Part shown: one piece after another, positions 55,801-64,000 of the stretch
How positions within the stretch are numbered: position 1 is the stretch's first letter
How the letters are laid out: each line of letters starts with the position of its first letter
Assembly (NCBI RefSeq): GCF_018873765.1
Contig: NC_057918.1
Location: forward strand, 11,602,862 to 11,666,861
DNA length: 64,000 nt
From: Telopea speciosissima
Lineage: Eukaryota > Streptophyta > Magnoliopsida > Proteales > Proteaceae
Direction of reading: 5' to 3'
Made by a program: the position numbers and the translations under genes
Notes under the pieces: generated by a model
What the model was told of the DNA's origin: nothing
The model's input: only the letters and a program-made list of their open reading frames with translations
Database searches by the model: none

Positions 55801-58800
55801 GTCTCATGGCAAAAAAAACAAGGGAAGCTGGAAGCCCTTCCATCCAGCCTGATCCCTTCCCCTTAAATTAATTGCAGTAAGAAAATTTGTATCTTTCAGG
55901 GCCTTTTTAAATTTTTTTTGGTCTCAACTTTCCTCCCAATAATGGAAGTTTATCTAATAGCCAGAAGGAGCAAGCAAAAATGTGAACTCCCTAAAGGCGC
56001 TAGTAGGGGAGGGTGATAACAGGATAAATGTCAGCAGAAGCCACACCTAAAGTGAAAGCCCCTCAAAAAAGACCCAAAAGATGAAAGGAAGACAACATAT
56101 ATGGCCCCAAGTAAAAGTCAGGAAAATACAGCAACAATGCTATGTATAACATACATGAAAGGGCCAAAAAAAAAATAAAAAAACTCACAGCAGTGTGCGT
56201 TTTTGTTTTGTTTGCACTTTTGTGTCTTATCTAATTGAGTAGCATACCATCTATTAGATATCTTATGTGGAATCTTAAATCTTCCACTTGACTAACAATT
56301 TTCATATTACTTAGGGTGCATCGTGCAGGACCACGGAAGCAGATATACTTTGAACCTGAGAACGTAAAAGCTGGAATTGTCACTTGTGGGGGGCTCTGTC
56401 CTGGCCTTAATGATGTCATTAGACAGGTTGGTGAACACATAGTCATCATAATCTATAAATGGAACTGTTCATCCTGTCAAGCAAGGTTTGGCTGGTGCAC
56501 CATTTGGTTGTATCCGCATGGGGGTGATGTGGCTTTTCCAACTGTGTACCCTTTGGATTGATTAATTATTGAATTTTAAGTGACACATCAACCATATGTC
56601 CACCATGCATTGAACTCGCTCCTAATGCAGAATTGGTTTTGTTTGGGTTGGTTAGTTCGATTAACTTGTGAACTAATTTTCTGGTTCAATACTAGTTTAA
56701 TTGTCTAGGTTTACTGAACCTCGAATCTTATCTGATCTGTCCAGTCAGCAGTTCAGGTCGTGGAGTAGTCCTTGGCAATTTATTTTCATCTTATTATTCT
56801 ATTGTAAGTAGTTGGCTGGATTAGTAATGTGACAACCTGAGCAACCAACCAGAACCTGTGAGGAAGAAGAAGATAACTCTGAGAGAGAGTCTTCAACCGA
56901 CAAGAGACTAACTAATCAATTCATCTTCAACCAACAAGAGACTAATTAATTGATTACAAGATGCAACAGCAGCAGCAAATCGATTGCAAACCCTTCTTCT
57001 TCTTCTCGACTGGTTTCTTCAGTTAACAGCAACAGTAGGGAAATTGAGTCAGCAACAAATCAATTCAGAAGATTTCCATGATAGTAGCAATTAGCCAAAT
57101 CAAAAAACTCAAGTATGATTCATCATACACATACATCACTCTTTAAGACTAAAGAGGAGGTATCTACCCAGATTTGGGTGGGCCCATGACAGCTTGCGTG
57201 GAGTACTTTGAATCCAAGAAGGCCGTGAGATGCAGTGGGGAAGGGTGAGATGCCTGTACCTGTGAGTGGGTGAGAGACCCCAGAGAAAGTGGGATACTCA
57301 ATCCAATCCTATCCTTCTTTGTTTCTATTTCATTTGATTTCATTGTGTGATCTGCTAAAAGTTCATCAATTGTTGCCCAGTTTTTTGAAGACCAAATCAG
57401 CATTAAACTTTGTTCAAGAAGATCCTGGCTGGGGCTCAGTCCTTCTTGAATCTTGGTCCAGCCTTACATTAGATACCGATACTTTAAACCTTGGAGACTA
57501 CCCTCTGTTCTTCTTCCCTTCTTCAATTTCTTCCTTCAATTTTATTGTTCAGAAATTTCCTGCAAATCTGAGAACCGATCAAAGTATTTACTGTTGCTGG
57601 ACCTGAAGTTTGCAATCCTCTTGTGGACTGGTTATCACTTGTGACTGGTCTACATTACATATGCTTGCAACCATTCATTTTTCCTATTTTCTTTTGGATG
57701 GTGAAATATTCTTTTCCTTCTAAAGGAACAACTACATATTAGTGGTTAAAAATACTGATAGTGAGCTTTTAACCTGGTCAACAAATGACCTTAATTAATC
57801 CAGTCATACTTGCGGAGGCTTCTGATCTATGGACTTTTATTTTGTCTTCCTTTTTCTTTTCCCACCTCCATACACACACACACTAAAAAATTAAAAAAAA
57901 AAGGAATTCTCATACCTTTCATGCTAGTGCAGATAGTTTTTACTCTTGAGCTCTATGGGGTTAAGAAGATTATTGGGATCCCATTTGGTTATCATGGTTT
58001 CTTTGATCGGGGCTTACCTGAAATACCGGTGAGAGCTCCCACCTTGAGCCCTTGACATATTATATTTCTCATTATAATTTTGGTTCATAATCATGAAACT
58101 GTTATTTTGATATTTCAGCTTTCTCGTAATGTTGTTCAAAACATTAATCTTGCTGGTGGAAGTTTGCTGGGTGTTTCTCGTGGGGGTGGTAATATCAGTG
58201 ACATTGTAGATAGCATACAGGTATAATATTTTTTTTCTAGTTAGCAGATTTTATGTTGCTGGGTAAATATTTGTATTCTCTCTTCAAATTTGCAACTAGA
58301 GTGTGTGAGTCACTACATATGCTAACTGAGTACTTTAGGCCAGAGGGATTGATATGCTTTTCATTCTCGGTGGAAATGGCACTCATGCAGGAGCAAATGC
58401 AATACACAATGAGGTACTCTAGATCTATTTGTGTTGCTGTTTCGGAATGAACACAAATACATTTTGGGCTTTTACATACATTTACTATATTTCAATGTTG
58501 TCATTTGAATCAGTATACCCCTAGTACATCTTGAGAGCTAGAAATACTAAAATAATTATTCTGTATGTTTCTATGATTTTATCTAAGACTCGCACCTTGG
58601 ACCTGAATCCCATATTTATTGTTATAGGTGCAAAAGGAAAGCCGCCTTCATTTATATTTTATTTTGTTTTTGGGCAGCAATTAGGTCACCTGCGGGTGAT
58701 GTAGCTAGCTCACCCGATCATTTCACATGGGGGGAGGAAGTATCTAGGGATATGTATCATGTATGAAAATACACAGGGTGAGTAGGTTTAAATACTGAAA

Positions 58801-61800
58801 TACCCTCAGATGCTTTTTCTGCTCAGAAAATGATTAGGTGAAGCACCTGCAGGTACGGTGATAATTTTTCTTTGGTTTTGCCATCTCAATATTACATTGC
58901 TGAATATATTTATAGATGTGTTTCTGACTCTTATGTGTTTCATTGTACAGTTCTCATTCAGTTCCAAGTACCTTCTACTGAATATTGAAAAACCTGTCAA
59001 GTTTGTGTTGCAACTGTAAATCAAGCATATCTACAGGGTCAAAATGGTGCCAAACAACATTTTAATAATTTTCAATTATAATCATAGCAGAATTTCATGT
59101 TGATGCTAACTCCGGTTTTGCGACAATGAGACAGTGACCCAAATTCAACACAGCCTACAAAAGAATTTTCCGTTCCGTGCCCCAACCTATTATACTTAAT
59201 TTTACCAAAAAATACCCCCGCAATCCACATTAAGGAGGATGTTAGCACTCTCAAATTTTATTTGACTGGAAAAATCTTTAGCATATTAAATTATTTCATG
59301 AGGGGGTTTTCACTTTTTTTTTTCCTCCCTCGGAAATCATAGCTGCTCCATTTTCCACCTCTTATGTCAACAACCATGGCTGCCCTATGATTTGCGGTTG
59401 GTGGTTTGGGAGTGAGAGAAACAGAGAGATATGCAGGATGAACGAAATGTCTGAAATGGAATAACTGAGATAAGCTCTGATTTTCTGCTCAGTGCCCAAA
59501 TGAGATTCTCTATTTTGTGTTCTACATTGCATCCTCAAATGCTAAGCTGACTATTCTTATAGGCCTCCCTAACCTGCTTTGATGTGTCCATGGCAGCAAC
59601 CAGCTCTCCCGTGAGGAACCCACCCAAGTTGATGAGCAGAACGGGGAACACATGAGAGTCAACAATGCTAACCTCCTGTTTAGAGCATGGACATATAGTG
59701 TGATTTTGTGAAGGTCGAAACTAGTCCATTTAATGTTACTCTGGTGTTGTTTGGAAGCCTATTCAGTCAACTTTTTAATGAGACCAAGATCTTATAACCA
59801 ACTTATTTCGAGAATATTATGTCCAATTTACTGACAGGCGGTCAGGCTGTGAGGGGATAGATTTCTCTCTTTGGTGGGATTTCTAATTTCTGGGAAGTTG
59901 ATCTCTTAGCCAGTCTGATTCAGAGCTTATCTTATATGTTGTCTTTTGTATTATTGAGGCGTTAAGCACTCATTTAGTATCTAAATTTGTAATTGGAATG
60001 AAAATAGCTATAGGTTCTAAATTTGAAGGTAAGATTAAGAATTTATTTTTTTTAACTTGTTTAGGTTTGGTTACTGAATAGATTTTGTTTTCTGGTAGGT
60101 TTTGAGCACATCTTAATGTAATTAAGCAATTGGTAGGGGAAGATGATGCAGGTTTGAAGACTTATGTTCAAAAGAAGGAGAAGAAGTCAAAGCTGTCCAA
60201 GTAGTTTAAGTGCTAGTAGTTAGTAGTTTCATACTTAGTTTACTTTTTTATGTAATAGTCATGTGACTACTTAAGTGGTCACATTACCCCTTTTATTTTA
60301 AATTTGTTTTTGTTTTTTTTAGTAGTCATGTGACCTTTTTAAGTGGTCACATGACAGAATTGGCCAGGCTAGATTAGAGTCATGTAACTACTTAAAAGTC
60401 ACATGACCTTTTATTTTCTGTTGGATATGTAATAGGAATCGGCTAGGGGAATCTTTCCTTCTCCTAGGCTGAATAGGTGTTAGGCCTTTGGCCATTATAA
60501 ATAAAGTAAAATGGGGGGGGGGGGGTTCACCTCTGAATTTTGAAAAATCTCTCTTTAAGTTGCTGCTGTGCAACTTGTTCTTCATTGCTGAAGATTGTCT
60601 TGTGTGTAATCAAGACTGGTGGGATTGGTGTTTGATTCAATCAACATCTTGCGGTGTGAAGCCCGGGTGGTTCTTTTGAAGCTCTACTTTCAAGTTCAAG
60701 TTCTGTTTGTTTTTTTTTCCTTCAAGGTTCTTCTTTCAAGTTAGCTGCTGTCCAAGCAATTCTGCAACAATAGTAAGTTGAACCATTACCAACCCCCAAC
60801 CTTTCTTCTTCTAACCTTCCATACACCCAACCCTAGATTCCCCTTTGTTTGTTTCAATTTTCCCAATACCTAAACTCTGGCCAGACCCATCCAGCCATCA
60901 AAAAACCTCCATACTTTGATCGCGTTCTCTCCTCACCCCTTGGGAAACTCAATCCAGGTTGCAGCCCCTTTTGACCATCCTAAACTCTAGATTTCCCCAA
61001 TCTCCCTCTTTACAAAACCCAAACCCTAATCCCAAAACCTGTTGCCAATTCTGATTACCCATCCTAGACTTGTTAAAGTTTAACTAGACCTTCACTGGAA
61101 GACTTCCCAACATCAACTTGACCTAACCCTACCATCAAACCCTAGACCCCATTAAACCCTAACCAAAAACACTTATTTTGACCTACTCAAACTACTTTTC
61201 AGATCAGATCCTGGTTATTTGGCTCCTTGTTTGATTATTCAAACCTAGGACTACATTAGAAGATTTTCATAGCTCTTTGCATGCCTATAAAAAGACTAGG
61301 GGACATCCAAAGCAAGTAGATGGTGATTTTGGTTACTGAATGAAATTTGGAAGCTGAGCTGTTTCTCTACTTCTACTCTTGTATGGTTGGGGCTGTCTGA
61401 GAAGCCTAGGTTTTAGTTGTAGCCGAACACTTGATGAGTACTTGGTTATAAGTACTGATAATACTTTTCTACTAGATCATGAGTCCTACTACTTTTTGCT
61501 TTTGAATTGTTCCAGTTGAGCTTTTAGTTGGAATTTAGAGTTTGGAGGTAGAAGAGTTGGACATAACCTGTGGATCAATTAGCATGTTCCACTGTATGGT
61601 AATGCAGAATGCTGACACATTCCTAATAAATGACTTTAGCTGCTGTTACTAATCCATAATTTTTTGTAATCTCCAATGTAAGCTTTCTGGTTTCACTGGC
61701 TGTCCTTTTACTTTTACGTCCTTCACAATGAATATCTCTGGACTTGAATTTTCAGATCCTTGGGGGGGGGGGGGGGCATGGGGCCTTGCCTGTGCATTAT

Positions 61801-63326
61801 AATAGTTATAGATGTGGGTTATCGCTTGGCTCATATGAGGCTTCCTTTACATGCAGTGCCGCCGGAGAATGATGAGAGTTTCTGTTGTATGTGTCCCAAA
61901 AACAATTGACAATGACATACTCCTAATGGATAAGACATTCGGTTTTGATACTGCTGTTGAAGAAGCTCAACGAGCAATCAATTCTGCATATATTGAGGTA
62001 AGCAATGGTATTACCTTGTCTAATAGTTAGCTGCTATTTGAAAGACTGCACAAGAAACCTGAAATCTCTTCTCATATTTTGTGCTTAGATCTTGAGCTAT
62101 GCTTAGATTTGTTCAAGTGATCTCTCTCTGATGCATTCAGGCACACAGTGCATATCATGGTATTGGTGTGGTAAAATTGATGGGAAGAAGCAGTGGTTTT
62201 ATAGCCATGCATGCATCGCTCTCTAGTGGGCAGACTGATATCTGTTTAATTCCTGAGGTTTGTCTCTCTCTCTCTCAAGCACACACACACACACGTACTC
62301 ATAACCATTACTCGGAAGGTAGTTTCTTAGTAATCCAAGTGCAGGTGCCTTTTAATCTGGAAGGACCTTTCGGTGTCTTGCGGCATTTAGAGAATCTGAT
62401 AAAAACAAAAGGATCTGTGGTGATTTGTGTGGCTGAAGGGGCAGGACAAGTAAGTGAATTCTGCTATTGCGAGAAGTTGTGCTGGTATATTGGAGTGTCC
62501 ATTATCAGTGGTTTTTTTGCCAGATGAAAGTATTTGTTTACTAATGATCTTATTCCTTGACTTTAGAAACCCCACATGTTTTGAAAATATAATTTATAGA
62601 ATGAATTTCTTTCTGAGATGTGAATGCTTGTCCTCAACCGTTTGAAATGGTAAAAGTTAGGTTGCCCCAACTAGCAGTTACCTTCTTCCTGCCAGCGTAA
62701 CTCCTAGCTTCACTGAATCCTAATAGAAGGCTAGGAACATGTCACATAGTTTGTATGAATCTTTTGTAAGGTACTGCTCAAGGCTTAAAGGCTTATTCCA
62801 AAAACTGTTCCTGATGTTGGACTTGAGTTGAGTCTTCTTATGTATATGCACGATAACCTGATCCAAACTTGATTCTATCAATAATTTGTTTGAACTTAAT
62901 TTTCTTTTATATTGACAAGTAATCTGACTTTGGACAACAAAAAATACAAATTTCAATAAGTCATAACCTTGGGTTGACACTTTATGCTGCTTCTTTTCAT
63001 TTGAAAGGCATTTTGCAGTTGGTTGACTTACTGCATTGACATTTAGACAATGGCTGGCTTATATAGTGACTTGAGTTGGATTTTATTTGTATATATTTGC
63101 CTAACAATGAGATAACTTAAGCAATAAGTCTTCTTATGCCTGTATAAGAATTTATGTTAAATCATTGTTGTGTTGCTAGTTGATATTATGAGTCTGAACT
63201 AAATTTTCACATCAATTGTAATGAGTACATCTAATTTCAATCCAGGATTTGCTAGAAAAGTCAAATGCCACAGATGCATCTGGGAATGCGGTACTTCAAG
63301 ATATTGGGGTCCATATCCAACAGCAG
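49841..63326 (+). CDS. PFK5: Plastid ATP-dependent 6-phosphofructokinase, first eleven coding exons
   Basis: Exons: 49841-50151, 50405-50489, 55157-55230, 56315-56426, 57933-58028, 58119-58220, 58339-58413, 61857-61997, 62141-62257, 62345-62449, 63246-63326; all GT/AG and in phase, giving 433 of about 540 residues (3' end outside). It phosphorylates fructose-6-phosphate with ATP, the committing glycolytic step in the stroma. Residues 1-55 are Ser/Arg-rich, suiting a transit peptide. [20 protein letters not shown] and [11 protein letters not shown] mark the PFK5 class. Catalytic and binding blocks: GGLCPG (182-187), [10 protein letters not shown] (271-280), PKTIDND (299-305), [13 protein letters not shown] (313-325), MGR (346-348), AEGAGQ (401-406). 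C146 and C151 (CIDPNC) match the pair through which thioredoxin regulates Arabidopsis PFK5. Odd: Cys297 stands where Gly precedes (V/I)PKTIDND. Introns 2, 4 and 7 are enlarged. Confidence 0.96.
50198..50228. repeat. Poly-T / poly-G junction in PFK5 intron 1
   Basis: About 11 T followed by a G-run GGGGGGGGGG, then TGGGGGTGG, forty bases after the donor site. Confidence 0.9.
50490..51041. other. 5' part of PFK5 intron 2
   Basis: No repeat or gene recognised; an ORF reading through 50946-51251 joins this segment to LTR sequence and is not credible as a gene. Confidence 0.4.
51506..52302. mobile_element. MITE-like element, ATTTCGGCGAAAT family, copy 1
   Basis: Ends CATGGTATTAAATCTTG and (from the right) CATAGTACTAAATCTCG, with GAGATTTCGGCGAAATTTTG-type words in both arms. 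The right LTR of the host element lacks it, which proves insertion. Flanking octamers CTCATAAG and CTCAGAGC agree at only five positions, so the duplication is decayed or the border is off by a few bases. The interior matches the copy at 54173-54795. Confidence 0.75.
53663..53959 (+). mobile_element. Short solo LTR (297 bp) nested in an LTR
   Basis: The 5 bp duplication AAATG is perfect (53658-53662, 53960-53964); the sister LTR at 52480 is uninterrupted here. Starts TGTTAAAGTATCGAG, has TATAAATAAATTG and a CT-rich 3' part. Length and layout suit a copia-type or TRIM LTR. Confidence 0.75.
54173..54795. mobile_element. MITE-like element, ATTTCGGCGAAAT family, copy 2
   Basis: Perfect 8 bp duplication GTTGGTTC (54165-54172, 54796-54803). 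Ends CATAATTTAAAATCTCG and (from the right) CATGGTTCAAGATTTCG. The interior shares GCCTAATACTTCATG, AAAGTGGTGTTTTGG, TTTGCACCCTT and CAGTATACGGTC with the copy at 51506. An 8 bp duplication points to hAT. Confidence 0.85.
54916..55026. repeat. Two-copy tandem duplication, period 55 bp
   Basis: CTATATGTTCTATTAATGGA and the following 35 bases are repeated head to tail with about two differences, in PFK5 intron 2 just before exon 3. Confidence 0.9.
56427..57932. other. PFK5 intron 4
   Basis: Holds a short direct duplication (TCTTCAACC.ACAAGAGACTA twice, about 56890-56950) and pyrimidine-rich stretches. Possibly part of a decayed LTR, but ends were not found. Confidence 0.4.
58681..58868. repeat. 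Inverted-repeat candidate in PFK5 intron 7
   Basis: Left ATTAGGTCACCTGCGGGTG and right CACCTGCAGGTACGGTGATA form imperfect arms around 150 bp. The CACCTGCAG word recalls the Mutator-type MITE ends at 10055. No target duplication found. Confidence 0.4.
58869..60138. other. Middle of PFK5 intron 7
   Basis: No gene or delimited repeat recognised. Confidence 0.45.
60144..61258 (+). mobile_element. Solo LTR in PFK5 intron 7
   Basis: 1115 bp with a perfect 5 bp duplication GAAGA (60139-60143, 61259-61263). Starts TGATGCAGG and ends CCTAGGACTACATTA, the same termini as the 13741 element. The middle part is different in sequence but similar in plan: U3 repeats, a GGTGTTAGGCC..TATAAATAAAG segment, then C-rich CCCAACCC-type sequence with CTTGCGGTGTGAAG. 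It is a related but distinct subfamily. Confidence 0.92.
60256..60414. repeat. Three imperfect palindromes in the LTR U3 region
   Basis: AGTCATGTGACTACTTAAGT with GGTCACAT, AGTCATGTGACC with AAGTGGTCACATGAC, and AGTCATGTAACTACTT with AAAAGTCACATGAC follow one another. Each can fold on itself; the ATGTGAC cores could bind bHLH- or bZIP-type factors. Confidence 0.8.
61259..61856. other. 3' part of PFK5 intron 7
   Basis: No gene. A 14-base G-run lies at 61761-61775. Confidence 0.5.
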
Positions 63327-64000
63327 GTAAGGTTGCTTCATTGTCTAACACTTTTGGGTGCAGCACGAATAACACAAAAGCAACAGCTTATTTTTGTTTG
63401 GGTTGTTGCCTTTTGAAAACAATTTATTTCAACAGAGAAAAAGTGATTACCCTTTTTCATGAGTTAGGAAATGCAAACAAGTAAAACAAGAAATATGCTG
63501 ATTACCTCACTAACTTTGCTTTTCCTAATGGATAGATTTTCTGCAAGAGTTGCATGCGTTTGCTGTAAAATATTTTACGGGATTTGTTGAAACCAATATA
63601 AAATTGTATAAGGTTTAGAAAAGGGGAAATTATTTTACTGAAATGCAATATAAAAGTTGGAAAGCACCCATTTCAATTTTCGGGATGTTGTTTTTCAAAA
63701 TAATGGGCTGTGCCTCTTTCATTTTCCATTTTCTTTTTATTTTCCTTCTTTCATTTGTCATTTTCCATTTTCCATTTCTCATCTCATTTCTCATCCCTCT
63801 TTTCACGTCTCTTCATTTCTCAATTCATTTCCCATCCCTCCTCTTTTTTTTTAGACCTCAGTTTTCCATAAAAAATTTGTTTGGATCCATGTGGCTGACC
63901 CCATTAAGTTGGGATAAGGCTGAGTTTGTTGTTGTTGCTGTTGTTGTTTTTCAAAATAATGATGGTATTGTGATCATTGGTACTCTTGACGCCCATGGAG
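63327..64000. other. PFK5 intron 11 (incomplete)
   Basis: T- and C-rich TTTTCCATTTTCC repeats (63710-63845) precede an RTE LINE tail; the next coding exon lies beyond the window. Confidence 0.6.
63875..63950 (+). mobile_element. RTE-type LINE, extreme 3' end
   Basis: GGATCCATGTGGCTGACCCC, then ATTAAGTTGGGATAAGGCTG and a GTTGTTGTTGCTGTTGTTG tail: the signature 3' end of plant RTE elements, here with almost all of the body missing. Confidence 0.8.

Noticed and set aside
1-64000. tRNA or rRNA genes, CRISPR arrays, bacterial-type operons
   Set aside because: None seen on either strand; tRNA-like boxes belong to Au SINEs.

Overview
This is a nuclear window from a flowering plant. Five protein genes can be read by exon, GT/AG splice site and family similarity: HGH1-like (3' part), NRP1/NRP2-like histone chaperone, SBH1/SBH2-like sphingoid-base C4-hydroxylase, PKS-like phytochrome signalling protein, and PFK5-like plastid phosphofructokinase (5' part). 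Long TE-filled introns, Au-type SINEs, RTE- and L1-type LINEs, MITEs and small LTR elements fit a mid-to-large angiosperm genome. An early-diverging woody eudicot or magnoliid is my guess; the species cannot be fixed from sequence alone.

Layout. 57-5888 (+): last seven exons of HGH1. 5889-11200: repeat-rich intergenic DNA with two Au SINE pieces, a diverged ~146-180 bp tandem array interrupted by a Mutator-type MITE, and a near-perfect hairpin. 11202-29097 (+): NRP gene, ten exons coding only 265 residues over 18 kb. Its 9.2 kb intron 6 holds a young non-autonomous LTR element (13741-17389) and a solo LTR (19078-21922) that is itself interrupted by a Pack-MULE (19141-20969) carrying pieces of a BAM1-like receptor kinase. 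Its 5.7 kb intron 9 holds an RTE-type LINE broken by another solo LTR. 30433-32880 (-): 5'-truncated L1 LINE. 33787-38529 (+): SBH gene, two exons. 38530-44890: intergenic with three MITEs. 44892-46442 (-): intronless PKS-like gene. 46443-49840: an Au SINE with target duplication, a hAT-type MITE and the PFK promoter with a 5'UTR intron. 49841-63326 (+): eleven coding exons of PFK5, continuing beyond the window, with a nested LTR/MITE complex in intron 2 and a solo LTR in intron 7.

The five genes are unrelated housekeeping or signalling genes and form no operon or cluster. What stands out is the transposon layer: at least ten insertions can be delimited to the base by target-site duplications (5 bp for LTR elements, 9 bp for Mutator-type, 8 bp for hAT-type, 15 bp for the SINE), several of them nested, while the host reading frames stay intact. 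The least ordinary items are the non-autonomous LTR element whose only ORF resembles a Ty3-type aspartic protease without its catalytic triad, the BAM1-capturing Pack-MULE, and a matched pair of ~175 bp Mutator-type MITEs 31 kb apart.
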